Shown here: positions 54,839 through 64,000 of the stretch, in pieces
Position numbering within the stretch: position 1 is the stretch's first letter
Layout of the letters: each line of letters opens with the position of its first letter
Source of the DNA: Cryoendolithus antarcticus
Taxonomy: Eukaryota > Ascomycota > Dothideomycetes > Cladosporiales > Cladosporiaceae
Assembly (NCBI GenBank): GCA_002077065.1
Contig: NAJO01000051.1
Span: 215,081 to 279,080, forward strand
Reading direction: 5' to 3'
Length of the DNA: 64,000 bases
Notes under the pieces: model-generated
Seen by the model: only the letters and a program-made list of their open reading frames with translations
The model's database searches: none
Told to the model about the DNA's origin: nothing
Made by a program: the position numbers and the translations under genes

Positions 54839-56914
54839 TTAACTACTTGTCGAAGCAGTGTCCACCATCACGCCGTTGGCGAAGCCATCTTCTAGCTCCT
54901 CGTCATCCGTCTCATCCGCACTTTCCTCCTCACTATACTCCTCTTCGTCCTCATTGCCCTGCATACCCCGCGGCAACTTCCACTCATTGTAATCCGCCTC
55001 GACCCACTTCTTGCTCTTAGGCAGATGGTAGGGATCAAACGGGAAATACGCTTCGAGCTGATGATGCGCGTCACCAGTCTTGCGATCCCATGCAGTTTCT
55101 CGTCGACCGATATCGATGCCACCTACGCGACCAGCGGCGCCGTAGTAATTACTTGTTTGGCCGAGGCGAAGTCGCTTATTGGACTCGAGAATCGATACGA
55201 CCTCGTCGAAGCGCACATGTCGGGCTATGTCGGCGAACTCCCCGGCGATGGCTGGAGAGCAGATCTTAAGCGGGTTCAAGCGCGAGCGGACATTCCGGCG
55301 TAGAATCTCGTGTAGGTCAGGTAGCCACGCCAGATCGCGAGACTCAGCCAGCACATCGTCTTCTTCGTAATCACCGCCATCGATTTCTGGATTCGCAGTA
55401 CCGATGACTAGGTCCCGCCAGCGGAAGCAGAAGATATAGAGCAATGCCTGAGCAGCTGCGTAGTATGAAGCGTACGCCCGCTTGTCAGGGCCCTGGCAGG
55501 TGGGTTCGTAGCGTTGTCGGCAGAGATCGAGGAAGCTCAGTAGAGCGCTGACGACGTCTTGCACTGACCAGGTTGTGACGTGGGAGCCTCGCGCTATGAA
55601 GCTTGAGAGGTAGGCGATGGCGTTGATTCGTTGAGCTGTGGTGTAATTCCCGAACGCGATCTCGGCGCAGCGCTGCGTGAAGAGCGTGACATGCTCTTCT
55701 GAGATTTGCGCAAAGTGGAAGAGCAGGAATTGGGCGTGGCGAGTTCGGTTGGGGAGGATAAATGTGGTGAAGTGGGAGAGGATTTGTAGATACGCGTCGT
55801 TCAGATGTGGTTCTGGGCCGTCTCGGATAAGAGGATCGTAATAAGAGAATAGCATATCAAGGGTTCCGTCCATCTTGGCGACCTTCAGCCGAATCTCTTT
55901 CACTCTCTGCTCTTCCTCTGTAGTGGTCTCTTCTGACGATGACACAGACTCGTTGTCGCTGTCGTCAGAGTCGTCCACTGGCTCACTATTGTCGTGCAAT
56001 CGCGGACGCTGTAGTAGACGCTCTTCGGCTTCATCTTCAAGATCTTCCAAATCCTGTTGAATCTGGACGTCGATGCTGACAAGCCTCTGCATAATCAGAG
56101 CCATGATCTCCGCCTTGAGCTCGGGCGCATACTGCGAGACCTTGAGTAGCTGTCGTTGATATTGAATACAAGACTTGGTCGTCGCTAGATCGATGGGAAA
56201 CTCCGCCTTGAGGACTCTCGTGAGCGTGCCTGTTGCAGACGGCACCTGCTTCAATGTGCTCTTCGTGAAGAGATGCAGCCGCGAGAACATCTGCTGCCTC
56301 GATACGGCCACCTCGTCCGGTAACCTACCGAGCGAGGCTGGAAGTCGTGCGAAGTTGCCGACTAAGCGCTGGAAGAGCGGCATAATATATTTGCTGTGCG
56401 CGCTCACCAGCGAGCTCAGAAATCGCGCGTACAACCCCACGAAGGTGTCGTTCCTTCCCAGCCAAGCCAGATCCAGCACTGCGATCACCAACTTGCCACA
56501 CTCTCCCAACACGCTCACCCTCGACTCCAGCGCCATGAGGTACTTCTGCAACAGCTTCCCACTCACAGCCTCGCCCTCCTGCGCATCATGACCGAGCATC
56601 GTGACGAGCTTGGTATAAAGCGCATCGTCCCTCCGCTCCGCAGGCAGTAAGTGGCGTTCTATCGCAACCCGCACCTCTTCCTTCACGAGCTCGAAGCTCT
56701 TCTCGTCCCAGTTGCTATCCATGATCCGGACGTCGACATTCGGACTGAATGCCACTCGAAGGCGCTTTGTGACACCAGAGAGATTTGCTTCATCATCAGT
56801 GTCTAGGTACGAGCTGTCACGTTTCAGACCGAGGGTAGGCCGTTTGATATTCGATAAAGATGTAGGCGTGGGCGGCGGCCTCATGGCGCCGGCTTGGGAG
56901 GCGATTGACACCAT
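54839..56914 (-). CDS. rrn3: RNA polymerase I initiation factor Rrn3
   Basis: Rrn3 (TIF-IA) binds Pol I and recruits it to the rDNA promoter in the nucleolus. Single exon, 691 residues. The start MVSIASQAGAMRPPP is the first ATG; a longer frame upstream begins with GTG and lacks family sequence. Conserved HEAT-repeat blocks are visible: VLDLAWLGRNDTFVGLYARF, KYIMPLFQRLVGNFARLP, VLKAEFPIDLATTKSCIQYQ, KMDGTLDMLFSYYD, INAIAYLSSFIARGSHV, ALLYIFCFRWRDL and NPLKICSPAIAGEFADIAR, then LEAYFPFDPYHLPKSKKWV. An acidic Ser/Asp-rich loop (about 345-375: DDSDDSDNESVSSSEETT) is normal, and the C-terminus is also acidic. Regulation by TOR phosphorylation is known for the family but not visible here. Confidence 0.93.
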   Translation of the reverse strand: MVSIASQAGAMRPPPTPTSLSNIKRPTLGLKRDSSYLDTDDEANLSGVTKRLRVAFSPNVDVRIMDSNWDEKSFELVKEEVRVAIERHLLPAERRDDALYTKLVTMLGHDAQEGEAVSGKLLQKYLMALESRVSVLGECGKLVIAVLDLAWLGRNDTFVGLYARFLSSLVSAHSKYIMPLFQRLVGNFARLPASLGRLPDEVAVSRQQMFSRLHLFTKSTLKQVPSATGTLTRVLKAEFPIDLATTKSCIQYQRQLLKVSQYAPELKAEIMALIMQRLVSIDVQIQQDLEDLEDEAEERLLQRPRLHDNSEPVDDSDDSDNESVSSSEETTTEEEQRVKEIRLKVAKMDGTLDMLFSYYDPLIRDGPEPHLNDAYLQILSHFTTFILPNRTRHAQFLLFHFAQISEEHVTLFTQRCAEIAFGNYTTAQRINAIAYLSSFIARGSHVTTWSVQDVVSALLSFLDLCRQRYEPTCQGPDKRAYASYYAAAQALLYIFCFRWRDLVIGTANPEIDGGDYEEDDVLAESRDLAWLPDLHEILRRNVRSRLNPLKICSPAIAGEFADIARHVRFDEVVSILESNKRLRLGQTSNYYGAAGRVGGIDIGRRETAWDRKTGDAHHQLEAYFPFDPYHLPKSKKWVEADYNEWKLPRGMQGNEDEEEYSEEESADETDDEELEDGFANGVMVDTASTSS

Positions 56915-57508
56915 CGCAATAGACCTCGCGAACACGTTATATGAGGTATAGACGTATTCATGAGGTGCTGCGGTTAGGGATATGGCAGCTATCGACACTT
57001 GGGACAGCTAAAGAGTGACATGTTGTGTATGAGCGAGAATGATGAAAAGTGCGTGCACGCGAGCACACTGTGGGGTTGATGCACGGAATAACTTAAGCCC
57101 GGTCCGGCAGAAAGCTTGTCTTGCATATCAAGAAGAACATCTTTATTCAACTTCTTCACCATATCTTTCTCGCCTCGACTCATATCGTAAGTGCAGATCC
57201 TGGACAAATTGTAGAGTATATGCGCGACGAGGACATGTGGCAGTTAAGTAGCTCTCTTCATTCACTTGTAAGTTGGCGCGATTTACTTCATCTCCCAGCG
57301 TTGTTTCCTGTTGTCGAAAAGAGAGTTCGGGCTAGGATGTCAGACGTCAGCGGCTGCTGTTCCTTGTTTACAATCACGTCAAAAGTTAGAGCTCATGTAC
57401 GTTGATCGAGGATTCTGCTTACCACGCTCTGGTACTTTCAAACGGCCGATCGTAAGGTATAGACGCGCAGAGAGGCAACAGTGCACTTGATTGAAGCAGC
57501 CACCCATC
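56915..57508. other. Divergent intergenic region
   Basis: About 590 bases between Rrn3 and the glycine-zipper gene, with no supported gene. Confidence 0.5.
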
Positions 57509-58912
57509 ATGCCGCCCAAGCAGGCAACCCAGAAGAAAGCCTCCAAGCCTGCAGCGAAGTCAAAGCCAGCCGACAAGCAGTCCTCAGGTAATGGCAAGGG
57601 CAAGCCAGATGAGGCCGAGATCAAGCAGGAGTCTTCCAAAGCCGCCAAAAAATCTCAGGAGCTGAGCAAGCAAGCGCAAGATCTCACGAAAGCTGCCATG
57701 GGTGCTGCAGATCCAGACGAGCGACAGAAGTTGCTCAACGAAGCGTTGAACAAGTCGATAGAGTCCGAGTCATTCGGCAAAACGGCGAAGTACCTCAACT
57801 CAGGCACCTTCCAAGGTCTCATCGCTGGCTCTGCACCGGGTGTCATCGCGGGTGGCAGCTTAGGAACACTCACTGGAGGTCTGGTAGGGGGTGTGACCAC
57901 GCTTCTCATTGGTGGACTCGGTGGTGCACTTGGAACAGCATACGGAGCCATTCATGGGCAGTTCTTCAAGCTTGGCGACCTGGCTGGCAACGGAATAAGG
58001 AAGATCACAGGCGATTTGCCGGGTATCAAGGCAAGCGAGGAACAGAAGGGAATGTTGGAAAGTATGATTAAGGGGACAAAGGACACGCCGCGCCCAGATG
58101 ATAACGAGCTGGGCCAGCTTGCAAACCAAAGTGTTGGTACTGGTGGTGGGGGCGGCGGCGGCGGGGATGGAACAGGTGGATCGGGGGGTGGCGAGAGCAA
58201 GACATGGACAGAAAGTGCGAAGGAGTATATGCCTTCCATGCCGAGTATGGGCGGAGGCGGGAATGAGGAAGGCAAGGATGAAAAGCCAGAGACGGCGCAG
58301 CAGGATGGCGAGCAGGCTGGGAAGCAGACCAACGGGGACTCAGCAGAGAAAACGCAAAAGCCCAAGGCAGCAGCGAAGAAGTCACAGGCGAAGCCCGCGG
58401 CCGGAAATACACCATCTCCAAGCTCAGCAAAGTCGGAGGCCAAGGAAGGCGCAACATCAGACAACAAACCTGAAGGGCCACCAAAAGACGACGCATCACC
58501 CAGCTCAGCCAAGCCCGCACCCAAGAAGGCCGGTAGCAGTGCAGAGAAGAAGGCCGCTAAGCCTGCAGCGGAGAAGAAGTCTAGCCAAGCGAAGTCTGCA
58601 AGGCCGGCAGCCGAGAAGAAGCCCGCCACAGATAAGCCTGAGAGGCCAGCAGCGGAGAAGAAGCAAAGCCAGCCACCAACTCGAAGCTCGTCCAGGAAGC
58701 CCGCTGCCAAGGAGGCCACGGCTTCGAGTAGTGCCAGTACGGCGGGAGACAAGAAGGCGCCTGCAAAGCCTGCTGGTGAGAAGAAGGCACCAGCAAAGCC
58801 CGCTGGCAACAAGACAGCACCGGCAAAGCCCGCAGGCGAGAAAAAGGCGACTGCTGATACAGCGAATGGAGAGGGCGCGAAGAAGAAGCCGAAGAAGCTG
58901 AATGCTGAGTGA
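57509..58912 (+). CDS. Conserved fungal glycine-zipper protein with a Lys/Ala/Pro-rich tail
   Basis: Single exon, 467 residues, start MPPKQATQKKA. A basic, H1-like N-terminus is followed by a helical segment (KKSQELSKQAQDLTKAAMG, DPDERQKLLNEALNKSIE) and a glycine-zipper hairpin at about 95-150 (GTFQGLIAGSAPGVIAGG, GTLTGGLVGGVTTLLIGGLG). That pattern is typical of a membrane-inserting two-helix unit. A Gly-run linker leads to about 220 residues of Lys/Ala/Pro/Ser repeats, ending with four related AKPAG-E/N-KK units. The zipper and flanking helices match a conserved fungal family of unknown function; the long repetitive tail seems expanded. It could sit in an organelle membrane or act on chromatin; I cannot choose. 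Confidence 0.7.
   Translation: MPPKQATQKKASKPAAKSKPADKQSSGNGKGKPDEAEIKQESSKAAKKSQELSKQAQDLTKAAMGAADPDERQKLLNEALNKSIESESFGKTAKYLNSGTFQGLIAGSAPGVIAGGSLGTLTGGLVGGVTTLLIGGLGGALGTAYGAIHGQFFKLGDLAGNGIRKITGDLPGIKASEEQKGMLESMIKGTKDTPRPDDNELGQLANQSVGTGGGGGGGGDGTGGSGGGESKTWTESAKEYMPSMPSMGGGGNEEGKDEKPETAQQDGEQAGKQTNGDSAEKTQKPKAAAKKSQAKPAAGNTPSPSSAKSEAKEGATSDNKPEGPPKDDASPSSAKPAPKKAGSSAEKKAAKPAAEKKSSQAKSARPAAEKKPATDKPERPAAEKKQSQPPTRSSSRKPAAKEATASSSASTAGDKKAPAKPAGEKKAPAKPAGNKTAPAKPAGEKKATADTANGEGAKKKPKKLNAE
58739..58857 (+). repeat. AKPAG-type tandem repeats in the tail
   Basis: Four imperfect roughly 30-base units encoding (K)KAPAKPAGE/N-K. They lie in frame inside the glycine-zipper gene and are a likely site of length variation. 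Confidence 0.7.
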
Positions 58913-59701
58913 GAGTGTCTATCACAGAGACAGCAACATGGCCATCACGCGTCGCGAAGCATCAGCACGCATTACTCGATCGGGGCAATTGACGTATGCT
59001 AGGCCGCCACGATCACAAATCGGCTGGGACACAACATGCAAGTCTATCATAGTATGCACCGCAGGACTCTGTGCTCAGGTCTAATTAGACTGCCGGGCAG
59101 CTCACGACGATCTCATCTCTCGGAACTCTCACAGAACGTAGAGAGAACGCTGACGAGCCCGCGGGGGGTGGCCGCGACGCCAATCGCCCGAATTCACAGC
59201 ATATGCAACCCATAGCCACGAACGGCGCAGCCCTACAGCAGTGGCTGAGCAGAAAGATGCCCTGATGTTAAATCGCTTCAAGATGGAGCATGAGAGCTGA
59301 GTATGTAAATCAAGCGTTCAGCTTGGCAGGTATGTGAGACAAAGCACGAGACATCTCTCCGAAGTCCAAAGTCATCTGGTTTCCTTTGTCTCGTCCAGAG
59401 CACATCTCCCACAAGTAAGTCAGCGCCTCGTGTCTCATCTATGCCTTGACAAAGGAGCATAACACTACCGCCGTCGGCCGTCGACGTGTCGTCCCTCCGT
59501 ACTGTCATTTACTTCCATCGTCGCAGCAGAGGGCATCGGCTCGACAGCAGCACCAAGCGTACTCAGCACCAGAGACCGGACACATCAGACTCCACCATCC
59601 ACTTCACCCCGGCCTACCCCTCCACCCTGTGCCTCGAGATCCCAACCCAGCACGCACCAAAGCACGCAGCTCTCTCATCCCCCCTCATCACAACCTCCGC
59701 C
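58913..59701. other. Gap before the conserved unknown gene
   Basis: About 790 bases. The plus-strand frame of the next gene extends back to 59486 without an ATG, so an upstream exon or leader is possible. Otherwise nothing supported. Confidence 0.45.
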
Positions 59702-60319
59702 ATGATGGGCCCCCTAACGCGCCGCTCCAGCGCCCTCGCCGCCAAAATAACGACCCTACAACTCCAACTCGCGCCCCTCGTGCCCTTACCCTCAGGCCCA
59801 CCCCACCCAGCTTTCCCCAAAACGCTCCTAGCTTTCCACCTCTTGACTGAAGACGAGCTGGATAGCATAGCGCATCATTATCACCAGTCTACGCCCGGGC
59901 CGTGGACGATGCATTATCCCGCTGTTATGAATTGGGATAAGGAGTTCCTTGCACGACCGACAAGAAGATCGTCACGAGACTTGACGAAGCAGGAGAGGAG
60001 GCTGAGTCAGGTTGGGAATGAGTTTGTGAAGGGGTTGATGGAGACCGTCAAGGATATACATGCGCCAGAGCCCAGGGTGCTGGCCAGCACGCCCTCAGCA
60101 GCGAACTCTTCGAATCCGTACGCTGGGTTGAGTGATAAAGACCGCATTCGCATCAAGCGGCGGAAAGTGGGGAAGTTCATCGGGCTGGTGGGTATGGATA
60201 CGCCTGTTGAGGAGATCGCGGGGCGGATACAGGCGAGTCTTGAGAGGGCTGTGGAGGCCAGTAGGGAGGAGTTGAGGAGGAATGAGGAGATTATGCTTAG
60301 GAGAAGGAAGTTTGCTTGA
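59702..60319 (+). CDS. Conserved fungal protein of unknown function
   Basis: 205 residues from the first ATG (MMGPLTRRSSALAAKI). I do not recognise a named domain. The block LTEDELDSIAHHYHQSTPGP, followed by WTMHYPAVMNWDKEFL and, near the end, DKDRIRIKRRKVGKFIGLVG, has the look of a conserved fungal family; I recall similar sequences in other ascomycetes but cannot name them. Basic regions and a C-terminal helix (RIQASLERAVEASREELRR) are visible. The frame is open for 72 further codons upstream without ATG, so a spliced 5' exon may exist. It is convergent with the DUF1776 gene about 150 bases downstream. Confidence 0.6.
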   Translation: MMGPLTRRSSALAAKITTLQLQLAPLVPLPSGPPHPAFPKTLLAFHLLTEDELDSIAHHYHQSTPGPWTMHYPAVMNWDKEFLARPTRRSSRDLTKQERRLSQVGNEFVKGLMETVKDIHAPEPRVLASTPSAANSSNPYAGLSDKDRIRIKRRKVGKFIGLVGMDTPVEEIAGRIQASLERAVEASREELRRNEEIMLRRRKFA

Positions 60320-60467
60320 AGATGCGAAGTTGAAGCCAGGATTGCGTGGCTGTGAGCGGGTCTGGAAAGGGAGAAGCTGAGTGGTATCGCTACATACGCT
60401 TGTACAAAAGTCGTCGCTGGAAGGAAGTGGCGAATTCACGTATCCAATATCTCTGAAGCCATGCTCA

Positions 60468-61721
60468 TCAAGGTGACGCTCGTTCCGAGCCCTCCTCCTC
60501 AATCTTCTCCCACGTCAGACTCCCTTGACTGCTCCCCATCCGATCCGAGGCAAAGCCGGAGTCTTCCTGCCTCCTGTTCCCGAGACTCAACATCCATCCC
60601 ACGACACCGGCCGGTGCCACCGCGCCAATGACGTGGTAAGCTAGACTGCCTCGCCCGACACGCCACGTTCTCGAGGGTCGTGAAGTAGTCAGCGCATCGA
60701 AGACCGCGTCGTTTAGCCTCCTCAGCGGCGTGGCTCGTAATCTCGAAGCCACCTGACCGTCACGTCGTTGCTTCGCGGTCACGGAAGGGATGTCGATGTT
60801 GCCGAGCTTGAAATGCGTGACGCCCACTCCAGTTTCCTGCTCTGCCATCTCAGCCGAGAGCGTCGCAGCAAAAGCACTCAATGCTGCGTGTGTGGTGTTC
60901 TCCAACGCATGTCCAGGCGGCGATAGCGCAGGCGTGATGGACGGCGTGAGCAGTAGTACCTTCGCCTTCTGCGCTATGAGTGCAGGCAAGAAAAGCTGCG
61001 TCGTAGCAACAGTATTCAGCACCTTCGCATTCAACGCATCGCTCCACTCTTCGCTCCCGATATCCTCGATCCGCTCAGCCACACAGCTCCCAGTGTCAGG
61101 TACGAGCACCAACCCCCTAAAGTCCAAATGATGCGGCACCGCGCCCTCAAAAGCAACGTGCTCCCGCTCCAACAACCCCCGAAACCGTGCAATCTGCTCC
61201 TGCGCCTGATAGCTATCCCCCAACGCCACCGGCAACGGTATTAGATCCGCTCTCGACAAGCTGCGAATGTACCCTTCTTCCTCCGTAGACCCGACAAGCA
61301 CGTACACCACGAACCCTTTCCGCTCCAGATCCAGCACAAGCGCAGAAGCAAGCGGACTCGCCGTCGCGCCCGCTAGCACTACAACATCGGTCCTCGCGCC
61401 ACTGGGACTCTTCCTCGCCCGTCGCTTCCTATGACTCCGTCGTTGCTGCACGTACAGGGCTGCGCTCACACTGCCAGTCAATGCGAAGGCCGCTATAGCG
61501 GCGCTGACAGCGCGATGCTTGTCCACCCATCGTGTGAGGAGCTGGAGTGTTGTTGGAGGGGAGAGACGCGGTGGCGGCGGGGAGCGGATGAAAGAGGCGG
61601 TCTCGGAGGGAAGATATTGGCGGAGCTGGGAGGCGACGAGATCGAAGTGGTGTTCTATGTCTGTTGTGAGGGAGTTGAATTGGGAGCGGGCGAGGTCGAA
61701 GAAGTGCTGGGCGTCGGACAT
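60468..61721 (-). CDS. DUF1776 protein (SDR-like, Pbr1 family)
   Basis: Single exon, 417 residues, start MSDAQHFFDLARSQF. A short membrane segment (HRAVSAAIAAFALTGSVSAALYV, about 70-92) precedes a Rossmann-like region: TDVVVLAGATASPLASALVLD (nucleotide-binding strand), GFVVYVLVGSTEEE, FRGLVLVPDT, LNTVATTQLFLPALIAQ, KVLLLTPSITPALSPPG and ALSAFAATLSAEM. This is the layout of DUF1776 proteins, distant relatives of short-chain dehydrogenases that include yeast Pbr1. The YxxxK catalytic pair is not obvious, so enzyme activity is uncertain. Probably anchored to an internal membrane (ER or mitochondrion). Confidence 0.82.
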   Translation of the reverse strand: MSDAQHFFDLARSQFNSLTTDIEHHFDLVASQLRQYLPSETASFIRSPPPPRLSPPTTLQLLTRWVDKHRAVSAAIAAFALTGSVSAALYVQQRRSHRKRRARKSPSGARTDVVVLAGATASPLASALVLDLERKGFVVYVLVGSTEEEGYIRSLSRADLIPLPVALGDSYQAQEQIARFRGLLEREHVAFEGAVPHHLDFRGLVLVPDTGSCVAERIEDIGSEEWSDALNAKVLNTVATTQLFLPALIAQKAKVLLLTPSITPALSPPGHALENTTHAALSAFAATLSAEMAEQETGVGVTHFKLGNIDIPSVTAKQRRDGQVASRLRATPLRRLNDAVFDALTTSRPSRTWRVGRGSLAYHVIGAVAPAGVVGWMLSLGNRRQEDSGFASDRMGSSQGSLTWEKIEEEGSERASP

Positions 61722-62728
61722 GGTGAAGTAGATGGCTAAAGGGCAAGGTAGGACGTTGATGGGATGTAAGGTGAGAGTGAGGTGTTGATGCCTGCGGGGC
61801 GACTTTCACGTGCTTCGAACGTGGCGTACTAGGGTAAGAAATATGACGGAGCTTGATCTCGATCAAGATCAATTGGGCTACAGATACAAGACCGGGATAT
61901 GAGAGACACAGAATCGAGTATCACTATTTGATCCTGTTTGCCACCCAACGCTGTGAGATCCCGGCTTCATAGTCGTGCGAAATTTATTACTACCAAGCTA
62001 CAGCATCTGGTCGTTCTCTTGTGTCTTTCGATCATGGTAGACTTCGTTCCTTCGTGGTGTTCATTGAGCTCAACATGCTAGCTGTACTGCGCCGGGAGGG
62101 AGGTCAGCATGCGTATGGTACCTCGAGTGCCGCGCAAAGACCTTGCTGCTCTTGGTGGAATGCATGGTGAGCTCTCAAGCCCAGAGAATCCCCTAGTACG
62201 GTGTCGCTACTCGCCTCAGCTAGGCCGTGGATATTGTGTAATCTGTCCAGATTGTAAGGGCTTGTATGTGCCTTGAAACTGGGAAAGAACGATGGACACC
62301 GTGCACCCTGCGCACATACACTCCTGACAGCCTGTGACGTTCAGGCGACCGTGGCAACGTCAGAATAAAGAACTCGACAGCCGCTAGCTCGCGGTGCAAG
62401 CGAGCCAGTCAGGTAGTGGCGACGAGGTCGGGCGTGGTCGGGAAGGCACGCAGGAGGGAAGGCTCGTGAGCAAGGAGCGTCCTAGACATGCCTCATGGTC
62501 TTGTAGCAAGTTCATTCGTGACGGCGGCGACTAATCGATCTGGCCTGAGAGTTTTGCGTGGAAACACAGCCTAGTTTGGAGACGAGCTGCGCCCATTTAG
62601 CGATTTGATAGTCGACTGCCAATATGTGCGAGGTGAGATCGCGTGTGACGGTGTCGTACACTGAGAATTCTCATCCTGCTCAACACGTCGACATGACCGT
62701 GTGAAGGTGTGGACAGACATCATCCATC
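61722..62728. other. Intergenic gap
   Basis: About 1 kb between the DUF1776 start and the Bub2 stop. I find only short frames and no RNA gene or repeat. Confidence 0.45.
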
Positions 62729-63754
62729 TCACTTTGCGTGCGCCAGCATCTCGCGGTAAAGATCGACAGGTACCCTTCGCGCAAAGTCCACGGTGTACTC
62801 GATCACCTTCTTCGCCCGCAGCGGTGTGAAATTCGGCTTTGGACTAGCACTGCTCAGGAGCTGATCCCTCACCATGACCAGCTGCGCGACGATGCACAGC
62901 AAGTTCAGATGCGACCCGTACGCAAACAAGAAGTCCCAGAGCAACAGCACCTCCGGTAGTGGTGGCGTACAAGCGCACATAGTCAGTACGCTCGCGAAAC
63001 CATAGATCTCCGCTTTCATACCCTTGCTGAGCAGATGCGCCGATAGTTGTGGGTCAAGTAGCTCCAGCAGCCGATCGACAAGCGCAAGACCCTTGTGTAC
63101 ACCCTCCATACTGCCTCTCACATACGCCGGACACTCGACCGTGATGAACTTTTCGAATCCGGCGAATGCTTCTGCCTCACTCTTGGCAACGTACATGAAC
63201 GGCGCAGCCATGACGTTCATGCCCTGCACATACCCGACACCACCTCCGGCTCCTGCGTCCCCCGCCTCAGATCCTTCTGTCCCCGTCACCGAGCCCCTCG
63301 TGTGTCTGCTCGTGCCACCGCTAGCCGGCGAATGCCACTCTCCAGCATCTGCCAAACTCCTCGGCACCCCAAGCGTAGGCGGGCTCATCCATCCATTCAC
63401 CCTGGCCTCATTCGCGTCGTGGAGCTTCCATGCTATGGCATTCAGCACGCGCGTGAGGCTGTTCTCGGTGACCTTTCTTCGATATAACGGATCTGTCGTA
63501 AGCGTGCGGAACGTGTCGTTGCGGATCTTCGCATAGGCGGGAGAAGCACCTTGGCGTACGAGGTCGAGATAGGCATCTGTACGGAGAGGAGTGGCATTCA
63601 GAAGGGTGAGCCAGATGTAGATGCGAGAGTCAGACGTTCCATCTGACGTGCTGGGGACACCTGAGTGAAGGACTGACGAGCGGAGGGCGGAGAGCCCGGC
63701 AGCGAGGGAGTGAGCTGGTGGGCCTTGAGCCAGAACCGCGTCGACGGAGGCCAT
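62729..63754 (-). CDS. bub2: Bub2-type TBC-domain GTPase-activating protein
   Basis: Bub2 with Bfa1 is the GAP for Tem1 and delays mitotic exit or septation when the spindle is misplaced. 341 residues from MASVDAVLAQGPP; the frame is open to another ATG at 63865, but family alignments start near MASV. TBC motifs are IYIWLTLLN, KIRNDTFRTLTTDP (Arg finger), GYVQGMNVMAAPFMY (Gln finger), VECPAYVRGSMEGVHKGL, LLSKGMKAEIYGFASVLTMC and LPEVLLLWDFLFAYGSHLNL. A Ser/Gly-rich insert of about 50 residues (from NGWMSPP to DAGAGGG) splits the domain between the two finger motifs. Both catalytic fingers are present. Confidence 0.92.
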   Translation of the reverse strand: MASVDAVLAQGPPAHSLAAGLSALRSSVLHSGVPSTSDGTSDSRIYIWLTLLNATPLRTDAYLDLVRQGASPAYAKIRNDTFRTLTTDPLYRRKVTENSLTRVLNAIAWKLHDANEARVNGWMSPPTLGVPRSLADAGEWHSPASGGTSRHTRGSVTGTEGSEAGDAGAGGGVGYVQGMNVMAAPFMYVAKSEAEAFAGFEKFITVECPAYVRGSMEGVHKGLALVDRLLELLDPQLSAHLLSKGMKAEIYGFASVLTMCACTPPLPEVLLLWDFLFAYGSHLNLLCIVAQLVMVRDQLLSSASPKPNFTPLRAKKVIEYTVDFARRVPVDLYREMLAHAK

Positions 63755-63840
63755 GCTCAAGTCATATCTAGGGCTGCTGATCCCGCCACTGAGAGTGGTC
63801 GTTGACGCGAGGTGGTCGTGAAGTCGCGTTTCATGCACAT

Positions 63841-63853
63841 ACCCTAACCCTGG
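63841..63853. promoter_or_regulatory. Telomere-type CCCTAACCC motif near the Bub2 start
   Basis: ACCCTAACCCTGG, about 87 bases upstream of the likely Bub2 ATG. It is 1.5 units of the telomere repeat and could be a chance match. Confidence 0.3.
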
Positions 63854-63865
63854 ACAGCCCGGCAT

Positions 63866-64000
63866 TCAGTGATCTGTGCGGTATTCACCATACTGATATC
63901 GAAGGAAGTCGCGCCACAAGCATTAATTCGACCGCACCTCATCACTAGCTCTTAGCACAGAATGCTGCCGGCTTGCCAGTGCTGCACAGTGCTAGTGATG
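63866..64000. other. Window end, Bub2 upstream region
   Basis: Short flank with no feature seen. Confidence 0.5.

Noticed and set aside
57952..58812. 286-codon minus-strand frame over the glycine-zipper gene
   Set aside because: It is the antisense shadow of a Lys/Ala/Pro repeat tail, which gives a long Ala/Gly/Phe-rich frame without stops.

Overview
The window is nuclear DNA of a filamentous ascomycete (Pezizomycotina), most likely a dothideomycete of the Mycosphaerella type. The evidence is many short introns (about 42-83 nt, usually GTAAGT-like donors with CTRAY branch sites), chitin synthase class IV, Pal1, Msb1/Mug8-domain, HET and Dsc4-type proteins, and plant cell-wall-active secreted enzymes. 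There is no operon structure. I recognise no tRNA, rRNA, transposon or CRISPR array. The lineage is an inference from gene content and style, not from a marker gene.

Layout. 1-3.8 kb: two tandem minus-strand HET-domain genes. One is cut by the window edge; the other carries two in-frame stops. 4.2-13.3 kb: an Msb1-type polarity protein, the U6 snRNA exonuclease Usb1, the morphology protein Pal1 and a fungal-specific transcription factor. 14.3-17.0 kb: a secreted GH67 alpha-glucuronidase. 17.6-25.9 kb: five minus-strand copies of one BTB/POZ family with an Env7/STK16-type kinase between copies 1 and 2; all five are broken or truncated. 26.1-33.6 kb: a class IV chitin synthase and a Skt5/Chs4-like Sel1-repeat protein, divergently transcribed. 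34.0-35.0 kb: the only intact BTB copy, on the plus strand. 35.7-39.3 kb: a secreted alpha/beta hydrolase, a secreted expansin-like protein and a GFA-domain protein. 39.9-63.8 kb: mostly conserved core genes (Rfc2, a ZIP metal transporter, a very large PhoD-like protein, Mph1, Dsc4, a Cdc25/Acr2-type rhodanese phosphatase, Rrn3, a glycine-zipper protein, a conserved unknown, a DUF1776 protein, Bub2).

How the genes relate. Msb1, Pal1, class IV chitin synthase, the Skt5-like protein and Bub2 all act in polarity, wall synthesis or division. The chitin synthase/Skt5-like pair is the clearest functional neighbour pair because in yeast Chs3 needs Skt5/Chs4. GH67, the expansin-like protein and the hydrolase are secreted and fit growth on plant tissue. 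Rfc2, Mph1 and Bub2 are replication, repair and cell-cycle genes; Rfc2 and Mph1 have MluI-type (ACGCGT) boxes just upstream of their starts.

The most unusual material is the decaying BTB array with a shared C-terminal zinc ribbon, including one copy that looks like a recombination chimera, the HET pseudogene with a CpA-to-TpA-type nonsense codon, and a ZIP transporter whose start codon is apparently formed only by splicing. Exon borders were read by eye from splice motifs, reading frame and family conservation.
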